A stretch of 64,000 nt of DNA from Daphnia carinata. Lineage: Eukaryota > Arthropoda > Branchiopoda > Diplostraca > Daphniidae. The position numbers were made by a program, and so were the translations under genes. This document shows, one piece after another, positions 23,101 through 35,086 of the stretch. Location of the stretch: the NCBI RefSeq assembly GCF_022539665.2, contig NC_081335.1, forward strand, positions 5,642,001 through 5,706,000, given 5' to 3'. Every line of letters begins with the position of its first letter. The first letter of the stretch is position 1. The notes beneath the pieces were generated by a model. The model was given only the letters and a program-made list of their open reading frames with translations. It searched no databases and was not told the origin of the DNA.

Positions 23101-25440
23101 GGAGTAAATGTACACCAGAAAAAGTATGTTGGTTGTTTTGGGAGTCATTAACGTTGGCTGCTTACACGAGAGAAAGGAAGTAAGCCACGGTACTGGTTGG
23201 ATAGGCTAAATGAGATTTTAGAGCTCCTCTTTTTGGATTCTGAGCGATTTGTAAACTGCTGCTCGGCATTGGTAGAATAGATTTTCGAAGGCGGCGGTTC
23301 TTATTGCGATGGCGCAGTTTGCTGTTTTCTTTGGCTCGTTTGAATGAACAATAGCAACCGTTTGAAGTGTCCCACCGTTTGGATGAGGGTTTGCTTGATG
23401 TTCATTGCTAGGTGTTCGTGACACGGCACGGCCTTTCCACTTCCCGGAAGTTGTACAATTTGATCGTAATTGGTTACCGACTGCAGTCCCCCTAGGTATG
23501 GGGACAACCCGAGGGTATCCGTAAGAAATGTTTACTGGTATCCCTACAATGTCCCCCTACAGATGGGTTGATGACTCTGAATGATGCCTAGGCTCGGAAC
23601 AAAACTGAACAGTTCTTTGCCCTTTGGTTGGTGTAAGTTTCTGCACTTTGGATCCTTCCATTAGCAAGAGGTGGCGCTAGCGTATTTTTAACCCTTTGTC
23701 TAGCATTCTCTTGATATCATAGAAGCCGCATTAATTTTTACTCTACCTGATTTAATTATGTAAGAAAGAAAATCTTTATTCACGCTTCAGCATTATTCTG
23801 CTAGTCAGGCGTTCCATTGCTTCTGCTAGTTTTGGCTTTTTCGCTAGCCGCACGTAGCTTCATCTAACCTGCTTACACGTTAAACATTCTACTGTGGTAT
23901 CCCAATTCCGATTGCATTGGGTTACCCGAAACAATTAATTATCGTGATAACCTATTGCGGGCAGTGCCGAATAGAAGCGAGGTACGTAAGTGAAACGAGC
24001 GTTGAATTGTGGGTGACACTTGCATTTAACCATAGCTGACTACACTCCCGTGCGAGGCGGTATGTTCTACAATACTATCGTTTATATTGGTCGCTGGGTG
24101 GCTTCGGCGTGTTACTGCTAAACAGGGTCACCACAATTATGGCACCAGATTGCTTCAAGAGGAGTCAAGAATCAACTGGTGACGGCTCTTCCACCAGAAT
24201 AGCTAACCATAAAGAAAAGAGACGACGCATTAAATGTGGCCATTCAAAAAGTGCAGGAGTTATGAATCGACACCAAATGTTTCGAAACGTATCAACTATT
24301 GAAAAGAACGTTATGTTAATCAAAATCAACCCTGTTTTTGGACAAGGATCAAATTGTAAGAGTAGGCGGTCGAATTGATAACGCCTCAGAGTCATAAAAC
24401 GGAAAACCATGCGGTGGTACTGAACCCATAACATCGCCTATTTGGTTGATCGCCGAGGTTCATGATAACACGACCCACACTGTGGTAGAAAGAAGCGAGG
24501 AACTGAAATGGATGCAATTCGCTTACGGGCGAAAAACTTATGCAGTTTAATTAGCTGACTCTTAAAACAAAATAAAGATGTCTTTTTTTCAGTTTCGAAC
24601 GCCGGACAACCGCAAAGCCAATTAATACTAAGCTTTAAAAAAGTGTGATAGCAGTTGAAGGAGAATATGAAACTTTCCCTACTTAAATTGTTTATGCTAT
24701 AATTAATAATTATTATAATATTTTTATTCACAAAATAAAAAAAATTCCCGTCTGGGCTCATTTGTTTTCTGTGGCATGTTTTCCTACGCCTGGTGTGATG
24801 GGCGTACGCTCGCAAACTTCAACAATGGTGTGTTATTACGGGGTAACTGGTAAGGGGTGGTGTACAGTAATTCACTTAAAATTGATTTTTTTTTGTCCTT
24901 TTTTTAGATATTATGTATACCTCGGGTCTACACTCTGTGGGCCTATTTAGAAAGTCGTTTTTCCGGGTTTTTCATTAATTGACAGGGAATTTAAAAAGAA
25001 ATCGTTGGATTGGAAATTTTTCTATATCTTATTGTCCATCTTTTTGACAGATATAACTCAAAAATAAGTTAGGGATTTAGAATTTAGTCTGGCTTCGTCT
25101 ACGGAACTATTTCTTTATTACTTTAGACCCTTTCTCATTTTTTCAGAACTTTAAAGTTTCTAAACTTTTTATAATTTTAAAGACAATTTAATTTTGTCTT
25201 CACCTAGGAGCTAATAAACGACAAATTTTTGTTGTACTTATCATGACGCATGATTTCTGTAGATTTTTCTGATATTCCAGGGTTTTTATCGTTTTTCATT
25301 TCCTGTTTACTCGCCATAATAGGAGCTTAATGATAAGTCATTATGTTTGAGCAAAAAAGAAAAAACAACTGCTTTGTTGCTTGCGCCATTGAACCATCTG
25401 ATTACGAGTTAAGCGTATTGCGGATTCTCAACTGGAAACA
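23101..25440. other. Stretch without recognised genes
   Basis: Two overlapping short minus-strand frames at 23218-23507, an 89-codon plus-strand frame at 24109-24378 and its antisense, and AT-rich filler. The first may be leader or gag of the Gypsy copy. None shows a domain I recognise. Confidence 0.4.
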
Positions 25441-25444
25441 AGCA

Positions 25445-25570
25445 AGGGCGTCACTAGACATGCCCGTAAGAAGACCTGCAATTTTTTACACATAACTATT
25501 TAAAATTGTGTAGGCCGCTAGGGGCGCTGTAAAAAAGAGTTTTTTGGTGGCCAATATCGGCAAAGGTCAG
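25445..25570 (+). repeat. Second copy of the MULE-type 3' module
   Basis: A short coding end (P-V-R-R-P-A then a stop) is followed by GTGTAGGCCGCTAGG and TCGGCAAAGG. The same order, about 70% alike by eye, is found at 33290-33440 at the end of the MULE-type gene (P-V-R-R-P-A then a stop, then GTGTAAGCCGCTAGC and TCGGCAAAGG). I read this as the 3' end of another, mostly lost copy of the same element. An alternative is the edge of an LTR. Confidence 0.45.
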
Positions 25571-25703
25571 TTGTTTGATGTCTCCCCTGAGAGAATGAGA
25601 GCGCTAAGAGATCAATCCGCCTGAGTTTTTACTCCCACACACAGTATAAAACAGGTGTAGGTTAATAAGTTTAAAATCAAACTAACAACTGTATAGAAAG
25701 AAT

Positions 25704-26105
25704 TTGTGTCAATGGTCTTTCGAAACTTTTGAAATTGACGAAGTCGTCCACATAGACAAGTTTAATCTGCGTAAGTCTATTGTCATATCAGGCCCATATG
25801 CGGGTACATGGTGGCTCGGTACCCATTGGTTATTAGCAAATGACCATGGCTTCTACTACGTCAGGGGTGACATGGCAAACTCGCCCATGTCAGGCCTATG
25901 TCAGGCCTACATGGGCTTACATGCCAGCACCCCCACCCCAGGAGCCGGAACTATGATAGCTGACATGACAAATTTGTCCACTACGGCTATTGCCATGTTT
26001 AATGAAATTACTGACGTGCCAAGGGTATGTATATTTATACATGTATATTTTCAAATAATAACAAGTGATACAATGATGCTGATGATGCTGATGATTGATA
26101 TTTAA
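25704..26105 (+). CDS. Unrecognised open reading frame (133 codons)
   Basis: I do not recognise the product. The first 110 residues have normal composition, with aromatic G-T-W-W-L-G-T-H-W and a Pro-Thr-rich stretch. The C-terminus is a low-complexity Met- and Ile-rich run that looks noncoding, so a splice site near residue 110 (AAGGGTATG) is possible. A TATAAAA at about 25647 lies just upstream. It could be an exon of an element next to the repeat at 25445. Confidence 0.25.
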   Translation: MCQWSFETFEIDEVVHIDKFNLRKSIVISGPYAGTWWLGTHWLLANDHGFYYVRGDMANSPMSGLCQAYMGLHASTPTPGAGTMIADMTNLSTTAIAMFNEITDVPRVCIFIHVYFQIITSDTMMLMMLMIDI

Positions 26106-27788
26106 AACATTTTAGACTTGCAGAAATTCATCCATTACTGATGAATTTTTTCTCTGCCTCTGGGATCAAGCACAAGTTCAAACCTTTTACCGCCGAATAT
26201 TCAAAAGACCCTGAAGCTTGTTAACAGTTTACGTTTATTGGTTTACGGAAAAAAACGACGGTGACACATATTTAATGGATCCATTTCTGCAAATGCGTTT
26301 GAAATAACTAAAGAAGGTTATCGCTGCGGCTTGAGGTAAATTGATGTTACCGATGAATTTCCTTCATGCTTCAGGGATCAATTTAGTTTAAAATATTACA
26401 GCGACAAAAGAACCAAAATCCTATGGACGGAGAAACTCCATATATAAATACACTTCATTTGGGCGCCCGTAATTCATTCTGACATTTTTTTTATCTTCAC
26501 ATCTTTACATTCTAGTTATACCGCTGAAATTCTGTCATCTATCCCTGTTGGTCGGTTTTTTAAAACACGGATGAAGTTCATTCGGTATTGCAAGATTTTA
26601 AGGTAGTTTCATTTTCACCCGTACGTTTCAGTGGACGGCGAACTGTGGATTCTCATAATAAGAAGAATGAATCAAATGAAATTGACCCAAAATGTGTTCA
26701 TAAAAATGCTAACATTGTGTGTTGTCATTCCGGTAAACATCGTGAACGGTCAGTGGGTATCCGTGCAAACCAGAATGTGTACTCCAGTGAATGTCCCTCT
26801 GATTTTCGTGCCGTTTTCGACATACTTTCTTCACATTTTCGTGTTCAAAGGGCACGCATGCAGCACAGCGGACATCCCGTTTCCGAAGAACTCATTGTGA
26901 ATTATCAAGTGCGAAGGTAAATAAAAAACAACTAATGCATTGGTACAAAAAAATTAATTCCATTGTCAAATCACAAACATTGCCCCAGAAGCCCTAGTAT
27001 ATGGTGAAAAAGCTATTGAAGCAGGTGGCGTCCCTGGACGGATCCGACGACAGCTACAAAATCAATTTGGAACTTAGCTGTGTTAAGAAATATCAGCCAT
27101 ATCATTAAAGATCGTCCACCAGATGGCGCTGAGTCGAGAAGAGAAATTACCGTTCTTTATACAACTTTTTGGATGCTGTTTAACCATCACTTCTCCCTTT
27201 CTTGATTATCGCCTGCAACCTCGTCGTCACGTTTTGCCTGACAGCTGCTTCAGATAATTACTCTTGTGTGCTAAAGCTGATATTCAGCCCTTTTTCTCAT
27301 CACTTGTATGTATGGTAACTATCAACTATTTCCTTATTGTACGTAAAATGCTGTGAATGCGAACTTGTTAAATGTTCGTAAACCTGTATAGAAATACAGA
27401 AGCCTCCCACACATATAAACAGAAGTCTTGTATATTTAATAACTGTCCAAAAAATAATCTACGAAACATAAAGCAGAATTGCATAGTAAATTTTTTATTA
27501 TTTACCAAAGTTAACTAACTCACTTTAATTTTTTAAGGACTTCCCCGAGACGAGTAGATTAACGCTGCTACTCTTCTGAGCATGTATGCAGCAAGCGCTC
27601 CTGGCAACGTGATAAAAGTTGTGCATGGCGACGATTACGTCATCGTCATGATCTATATCCAGTTGAAGGCACAAAATGACCTGTATAAAAAGTACGGAGA
27701 AGTTCTGCAATTGAATGGGAAATATAAGCTTAAGAAAACGAAGATGCCCCTTTACACTCTTCTCGTAGTGGACAACTATGTCAGAAAC

Positions 27789-30700
27789 CAGAGTTGAAAC
27801 GAGCTTCGCGTGAGCTTGAGCTTTTCGTGAGCGCGCTCACTCATTTGGTGAGCTTTGAGCTTGAGCGCGCTCTTTTTAAAAAACGCAAGCTTGAGCGTGA
27901 GCTTTTGGGTCCATGAGCGAGAAGCTCACAGAACGCCATCTATGAACCAAAATAAAAAGTTTTTGCAAAAAATTATGCAGACGACAAACAAGTTTCAGTT
28001 TTGAAAGCTTAAACTGAAACGCACGCTGGCTGGAGCTTGACTGTTGAAATCAAAGTTCTAACTTCTTTAACAATTAGTGCAGTGTAACTGGATCGTAGAC
28101 TTGTAAGTATATTTCATTATTGTATTTTCCTTACTGAATTAAAACTTAATAAGTTCTTATTAACAATGTTAAGACTAGAAAATCTGAAATGTCATCGAAA
28201 AAAAGGACAACTGCTTCAGTTTCAGGAACCCCAACTCTTCAAACAAAAAGGAATCGAGTTGCGAGGGATGAACTAAATCAAGTTGATTGTGAAGCTGTGG
28301 ATTTAGATAGTAATCCTGATTCTGCAAGTGAAAGGTAAAGAAAATTAACTGATGGGCCATTATGCCTACGTTGACTATTGTCAGTAGTTAGTTTCTATTC
28401 TTACTCGTTACTTATTACTAAGTCTGATTAGAGTGATTTGGTAATTCTGCACATTCTCTTTCATTCAGCAGCGAGTGCAGTGACAATAATGATGCAGTAC
28501 TGGCTAATACTTCTACGGAAAATTCATGGATGGCTAAAGGGGTTATTGAGCTTCCAACTAAATTCTTCCAGTTCATCGGGGTAAGACCAAATGGGAAAGG
28601 GTTTATGGTTAAATGTTTGAAGTGCCACCAGTTCAAAACGATCTACAACAGCAAAGGGAAAATTGAATTACTTAGCATTACGACTAATTCTGTGTACAAT
28701 GCTAGAAGACACATGAAGGTACATTAGCTTTCCTATTACTCTATTTCATTTAATCGTTTGCTTTTGAATGATTTTTCATTTGAACATTAAATGGTATTAT
28801 TCGTTTATTTTTGTTACAGCTAAAACACCCTAATTTTCTTCAAGAATTCAATTCTCTTTGGGCCGAAAAAGAAAATGACCGCAAAAATAGTGACAAAGGG
28901 AAGTCAAACTTAAAGCAACCTAGTATAGTTGCACATTTAACGGATGGCACATCAAATTTCCCACAGATAAGAACTCAGGATGAATTAGATAAGGCAATTT
29001 TGGTACGTATTCAGTCTTGCAATTATAGTTAACAGATACAAATAATTTTTGGATAAATTTAAACATTGTTTTAGAACCACATCGTCGCCGATTTGCTTCC
29101 TTTTAGTGAAGTTGACAAGGAGGGATTTAAACAGCTTCTTGGAGGCTTGATTGGCCCGCTGGTAATCAGAAGTCGCCCCTTTATGGTTCAACTACTGAAT
29201 AAGCAGTATGAACAAACCAAGAAGAATTTGTGTGCTGAACTATCGAAAGCCAGTTATCTATCAACAACAGCTGACTGTTGGACGTCCCATCGCCGAAGTT
29301 TTCTTGGAATGACGGTTCACTGGCTTGAAGAGGAGGGCATTACTCGACAAAGCGCTTGCCTCGGAGTCCGTCGAATAATCGGATCGCATACCTACGATGT
29401 TCTAGCGAAAGCGATTTCCGACATGCACGCCGAGTTCAACATTTCTAAAAAAGTAAATTTAACCATTACGGACAACGGTTCTAATTTTTTGAAAGCGTTT
29501 AGGATGTTTCAAGATGCAAAAAAAGAATCTGAAAGGGAAGATTGCGATGAAGACCTATTCGATGAGGAAGATGAGGAGGATGTTGTGTACATCGAAATCG
29601 GAGAAATCTTAGACCGTCGTGTGGGGGAGAAATTTTTTGAAACATCTTACTCTGAAAGAGGAAACTCAACAGTTTCCAATGAAGCAGAAGAAGGCAGAGA
29701 TCACACTAATGTATTGGATATTGGATCAGACCAAGATATCTGCGACGACGAGGAGCACATTCATCTTCCACCACATATGCGATGCACCTGCCACACACTG
29801 AACCTCATCGCCACCACAGATGTAGGGAAAATTTCGAACCGTCATTTCGTAAAACTTAAAAAATCTCTGGATTTTAAGTTGCAAAGCATTTGGAACAAGC
29901 AGCAGCGTAGCTCTTTGGCATCAGATGTTATCAAGTCTAAACTGGGCGAGCTTTTTGTTATCAACAATGCTACCAGATGGAATAGCTACTATGATGGGTT
30001 GGTCAAAGTAGAACATTTTATCAACGAAAAAGATGATGCACTGAAAGATACGTTCGACCATTTAAAAATCCCTAAATTGACTGCTGTTGAAAAAGAGTTC
30101 TTAAAAGAATTTGTTCGGGTGATGAAACCATTTGCACAAGCCCTGGATATTTTTCAAAACGAGGCAGGTATGTCAATTGGATGCGTGCTGCCAGTTATTA
30201 CCTTATTGAAGGAAAAACTGACTGACATGGAAGAAGACAGAAGCATCTGCCATTGCATTCCTCTTGTTGCCTGCTTATTGAAAAACATTAGTGCAAGATT
30301 TGATTATCTTTTCAGCAACAACCATTTGAGATTAGCATCTCTATCTGACCCTAATTTCAAGCTTTCTTGGGTCCGAGACGAAGAGACCAAGCAAATTCAT
30401 CAAGCTCTTCTCAAGAACGAAGTTAACAGACGAGCTGCTGCCATAGTAGAACAGTAAGTTTTAAAATATTTTTCATTTCTTCTCTAGCATCTTTGAATAA
30501 CTGTTTTTTCTTACAGGAATGACAGTGGAGCTGATAGTTCGCCGAATAGAAAACGATCAAGTAGTAAAACTTTTCTGAGTGCCCTAAAGAAAAGAGCATC
30601 TACGGAAGTTAACGAGGCAGATCGTTTTTTAAACGATGGATGTGGGTCCGTTAAATCCTCTCTTAAGGACTTAGATCGTTTCCCAACCATTAAGAAAATT

Positions 30701-31199
30701 TTTATGTAAGTATTTACTGAATAACTTCTAACTTCGAAGTGTACTATTTACTATTAGCCCCTTGCCTTTTTGGTAACATTAATCATTTTTTTGCATAAAA
30801 TAGTGAATTCAACAGCGCATTACCATCCTCCGCTGCTTGTGAGCGCCTTTTTAGTACTGCAGGGCTCGTCTTTGTACCAAAGCGTACTAATTTGTCGGAT
30901 TCTAATTTCGACAAACTGGTATTCATGAAGCAAAACGGCGTGTCTTCTAGAAATTGGAAAAGTTTGCCATCGAAGACTCACCAAAAATGACTTGTGAGTG
31001 ATTTAGTGGGAAAATACACTGTTATTACTTACTAGTTAAATTTTTTTAATAATTGTGTAAAAATGAGCTTGAGCGAACGTGAGCTTGAGCGAAGCTCAAT
31101 TTTTTTTTTACGAGCTTGAGCTTGAGCTCCGCTCACTTTGAAGCCATGAGCGAAGAGCTTGAGCTAAGCTCACGTTTTGGTGAGCTAGTTTCAACTCTG
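27789..31199 (+). mobile_element. hAT-C DNA transposon, nested in the solo LTR
   Basis: The ends CAGAGTTGAAAC (27789) and its complement (ending 31199) are perfect over 12 bp. The 8-bp duplication TCAGAAAC is exact (27781-27788 and 31200-31207) and matches bases 3-10 of the LTR. Both subterminal regions are packed with GAGCTTGAGC and GAGCTCA words in both orientations over about 120-130 bp. The 3411-bp element carries one transposase gene on the plus strand with no visible damage. Confidence 0.96.
28189..30990 (+). CDS. hAT-C transposase (six exons, 777 residues, apparently intact)
   Basis: Exons 28189-28334, 28469-28718, 28820-29002, 29075-30453, 30517-30705 and 30804-30990 have GT/AG borders and sum to 778 codons with the stop. 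A Lys-rich start is followed by a BED zinc finger (about 97-135, K-C-L-K-C then R-R-H-M-K), T-T-A-D-C-W-T-S with the first catalytic Asp (about 258), T-I-T-D-N-G-S-N with the second (about 325), an acidic insert, C-T-C-H-T-L-N-L, N-A-T-R-W-N, and the dimerisation end P-S-S-A-A-C-E-R-L-F-S. The acidic insert also occurs in hAT-A. A complete gene with clean ends suggests a recent, possibly still mobile element; no promoter was identified. Confidence 0.93.
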
Positions 31200-31674
31200 T
31201 CAGAAACTCTGACGTCCGACCCCCAGACAGAAAGGAAGACGCCGCGGTGACCGAGAATGAGTCTCCGGCTAACGGGATGAACCCAGCTTCACCCGGCGAA
31301 GAAGAATAGACCGACCGTTTGACGGCATAACTATTAGACCTGGCGGAAGGAAGACGCATCGGCGCCGCTTGCCGGACAATAAGAGGCCGGAGCTCCGGCA
31401 TATAATATTGTAATATGCTGACTATCCATACGTATACATGGAGAGCGGTCTCTAGTGATGGTCGACCGCACTGGACATCAAGAACTAACGGGGAAAGGAG
31501 GAATGATAGCCGCGAGAAGATCCCTCCAAGCATCGGGGTAGGGAAGTTGCAGTATCGTAGGAAGGGGTTATCCCGTGGCCGGGGAAAAAGAAGATCAGCG
31601 GCCACCTCTGGGCCAGCGTTTTAATTTATGTTCTATTAATTAATTAATCTGTCAACGGTGGGTTTTTGAATGGG

Positions 31675-31684
31675 TATATAAGGG
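31675..31684 (+). promoter_or_regulatory. TATA box of the solo LTR
   Basis: TATATAAGGG is followed by AATACACACACA about 17 bp later, the same layout as in the LTR at 1429. The promoter would drive plus-strand transcription toward the downstream MULE remnant. Confidence 0.5.
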
Positions 31685-33373
31685 CTGGTCAAGCCCAAGT
31701 AATACACACACATTTCTACACCGACGCCGTCAAAAAGTCTAAGGTTAATTTATTCCTTAATCTCTCTTTCATTGTTGCCCCGTCGTGTTATCTGTGCACG
31801 CCGCCTGCCGCTGTACGCCGCCTTACTTGCGCTTGCTGCCCGCCATTCCGCTTCATAGCCGCTGCACCGCCGAACCTTCATTCCCAACTCTAAAAAGTAA
31901 GTACCTTCAGCCTTTCTTCCCCTTAATAATCAATTTCTTTCTAGGTGTGGATCTTCTTGATGCTGACGTGTGTCCGGACCATAAGCCCGCCAAGTCTACG
32001 GTCACGTCCCCCATAAGGGACCGTCCCAAATATTCACCCGGCAACTCTCAATTGAGACCCCGCCCAACCATACGCTGGCCCCCTACAAGGGCTAGGCCTT
32101 TACACATCTCCCGCTTATAATCATAACTACTGAGTCGGCAGTCTCCGACGGTGGAATAAACTCCACAAACTATGGTGTTGGGCAACCGATTGCATATTTT
32201 TTCTTAAAGAAGAAACGAAGGAAGCAATCAGGCCTGAAGATTTTCACTGGAATATTTTGTTGATTAACTGTTTAATCGAAAACGTATCTAATACAAAAAT
32301 CAATTTTTCCGTTTTTAGCACAATGACATTTCCAAAACGAAAGTTATAGTTACCGACAAGGATTACCGCGCATTGGCCTCTGTTCACGAGCTCTTCCCAT
32401 CCGCAACTAGTCTTTTGTGCCATTTCCACGTTTTGTGTGCAGTTGATAGGCGTCTGGGGAAAGCACATCTGTTGTTGGACCAAAAGGGGGAGATCTATTA
32501 ATCATTCCGAGCCACTATGTATTCACACTCTGAATGAACCTGGTACACAAATCCTATAAGCTCTACAATATTGGTAAGGAAACTTTTAAATGCTACTTAA
32601 ATATCATATACTAATTCTTGAAATTACCTAAATAGAACATCACGAATCACGATCTCGGTGATTATTTTGCAACCTGCTGGTTCAAAGCACCAGAGTTGTG
32701 GGCGATGTGCTATCGACTTTATATCTTCCGTATGGGCAATAACACCACGAATCACCTTGAAAGGTATTACAACACCTTTTCTACGCAAATCAAATTTGGA
32801 GAGAGACCGCCACCTCTGCAGCCAACACCCGGAAGAGCCTACCTACCTCTTCCCGTGGAGTCACTATAGATGATAAGCTAGCCTTCTACGAGACATGCTA
32901 CTATAGTGGAGCCATCCGTTATTTGCAGTCTTGAAGCTATTGCTGTTCTAACATCCAGTCCAATACAGAACGAGCCATTGGTTCATGCAAGACCACCATT
33001 CAGCCCAAAATTACATGTCAGCCAGGTAAGAGCTGCCATCCATCACAATATCGTGCAACAGCACCAACGGCCAACGGCCAACACTTCTATAAAGCGAAAC
33101 AATTGACGACATTCGAGAACAATCCATCAACGGAAAGAGGGGCTTCCAAAGTTTATTGAGCGACATAACTTGTCACTGAGAACTGCGGAAATCGTGGATC
33201 TCGGTAAGAGCCAAATCACTCCTCATGACCTCCAGCAACGGGCTAAGTATGTTGAGAAATATTATGTTGCGGATTCTGAAAAGAAGAGCAACCAGGGCGT
33301 TTCTAGGTTCGGAAGGCCAGTAAGAAGACCCGCCGTTCTCGATGTTTAGTTACTATTATTATTACTATTATTT

Positions 33374-33551
33374 GTGTAAGCCGCTAGCGGCCCTGTGTAA
33401 CAGAGCCTTCTTGGTGGGCGATGTCGGCAAAGGCCGACCCCTTCTAAATTATCCCTGGTTACAAGCAGACGTCTTTTACTGTAAGTCCGTCAGATTCAAA
33501 TAAAATTATCCGTGGATTTCAAACGTGTATTTCTCCCTACCACGGGTTGTT
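33374..33551 (+). repeat. Noncoding 3' flank of the MULE-type gene
   Basis: Starts TGTGTAAGCCGCTAGCGGCC, where the palindrome GCCGCTAGCGGC is visible, and includes a poly(A)-signal-like AAATAAAA near 33499. It is related to 25496-25570. It could be the MULE 3' region or a short LTR. No inverted partner was found upstream. Confidence 0.4.
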
Positions 33552-35086
33552 AAGGTATAAAGTAATAAGCTAAGTTAATTTAAAACTCTACCTAGGTTAG
33601 AATCCGTTCCATATTTCAAGTTGATGATCATTTGCGTAATTTTCTTGCCGTAACATGATTCCTATTGCGTTTTCTCTAATTTAAGCTACACCAATTTACA
33701 TTCGTTAAGCGTTTTTCGATTAATACATATAATGAACATTTGCTATTTATTTACAATATTGTTTCACAGTGACAACCGTTAATAGGATATTTTCACGGAC
33801 CATACGAGATTTTTCAAATGCGATGAAAGCTTCTTTCTAGCTTCACCAGTAAAGGGGGAGGTCTTTTCAGAATTTGGGATTAGAGACGTAACTTCTCACT
33901 GCTAAGACGCGGTATTTCTATTTTAGCTACTTTTTCCACGTCTGGGTGGACTTCTTACCCTCCATTCTGATCTAACTTAATGAACGGACACAGCCTTAGG
34001 TCTTAAAGAAGCCAATGCCACCTAACTTTGAAGTATTTTTTACCATAAAAATGGATGACAGTTGATTAATTTTGCCATTGGGTGTTGCATCAATTTGTTT
34101 CAGATCTGAAGAACAAGGATCTTCCGTTCACCGTAGTTCTGTATCGGGATGATTACCACAGCCATTTAATATCCGCATTTGAGCACGGAGAACGACATCA
34201 TCTTGATCTGTTTTCCACTAAATGTCACGCATATATTGTAGCCTTGTGATGTGGGTCTCTTTAAGCCCTTGAAGGGCTTGTAGAAGGCTAAAGTACACGA
34301 GTGGACAGGACAGAATCAAACCAAGTCACCATACACTACATGATCCATTTGCTCAATGAAGTATTGTGGATGAGACCACAAAAAGGTGTAAAAGAAAAAA
34401 GAAAATAAGAAAAATAGAATAAGTGAGAGAAGAGTCAAATTTGATGCAATATATATTTCTCACACTAAATGCAAGGAGTAGCCAGATTACCGCAGCTCCT
34501 TCTTAACAGCCCTCTCGGCCTGGCATACAGAAAAGAAGTGAGAGACCACAACTAGCTTGGGGGCTTCGGCCTAAACCCTCTAGCGGCCAACATGTATATA
34601 GCAATAGACAATGACATCTGGGAGTAATGAATGAAAACACGATGAGAGGTTTACTAAATTTAGAGTTTACAAATATTTGTCAGAAGATGATGAAGGAGAG
34701 GCAGAGAGCGGTGAAATGGTCACCCAATATCGCCGGCGTCACACTTTCTGCGATGGACTACTTGGAAGGTCCTCTTGTCCAAAAAAAATTCTTTGTCGCT
34801 ACTGGATCTTTATTCCGGGTGGCTTCCTGATTTTACAAAACGTTGTAGCACTTATTCTTATTCTCTTCAGTCTTATTTACACCCTTTTCTGACCGATCTA
34901 ATCAGTCTAGAAATGCATCCAAATGCGAGCAAAGCTTGCCTCGGTGCCAGTAACTCGAGTTAATACATTAAGATTGCCATCGAATTTCCGGGATTTATCT
35001 CTGAACCCCGTATACGTAAGACTTTTATTATCTATATTTGTGTATATTTTTGATTTTTTAATTAAAAATTCAAGATTGGACACATA
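33552..35086. other. Stretch without recognised genes
   Basis: Short overlapping frames at 34627-34963 share no domain I know. A GA-rich stretch lies at about 34390-34440. Nothing else can be supported. Confidence 0.4.

Larger units (their letters stand above)
27779..32167 (+). mobile_element. Solo BEL/Pao LTR inserted in the MULE gene (itself split by hAT-C)
   Basis: The LTR starts TGTCAGAAAC at 27779 and ends CTCCACA at 32167. It is flanked by the exact 5-bp duplication AACTA (27774-27778 and 32168-32172). Without hAT-C it is about 970 bp. It is homologous over its length to the LTR at 843-2049. No internal BEL sequence remains, so it is a product of LTR-LTR recombination. The host MULE frame V-D-N-Y / G-V-G-Q continues across it. 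Confidence 0.92.
26588..33346 (+). pseudogene. MULE-type transposase gene (ZSWIM1/3-like), interrupted
   Basis: Pieces in order on the plus strand: a zinc-binding N-terminal domain (26588-26916, G-I-R-A-N-Q-N then E-C-P-S and H-P-V-S-E-E); a helical piece at 26965-27150 (G-E-K-A-I-E-A-G-G-V-P-G-R-I); the start of the DDE core at 27582-27788 (E-V-L-Q-L-N-G-K-Y-K, M-P-L-Y-T-L-L-V-V-D-N); and, after the inserted solo LTR, 32168-32554 (G-V-G-Q-P-I-A-Y-F-F; V-I-V-T-D-K-D-Y; C-H-F-H-V-L), then 32641-32868 (W-F-K-A-P-E-L-W; N-T-T-N-H-L-E-R). In typical MULE cores the first catalytic Asp is in the G-K-Y-K position (Asn here) and the second in V-T-D-K-D. Frameshifts plus the insertion make it dead. 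A C-terminal piece ends at 33346. Confidence 0.72.

Noticed and set aside
31208-31308. Acidic open tail continuing from the MULE frame into the solo LTR
   Set aside because: It first looked like the BEL pol end, but the frame that aligns with the other LTR tail is a different one. The continuation is chance.
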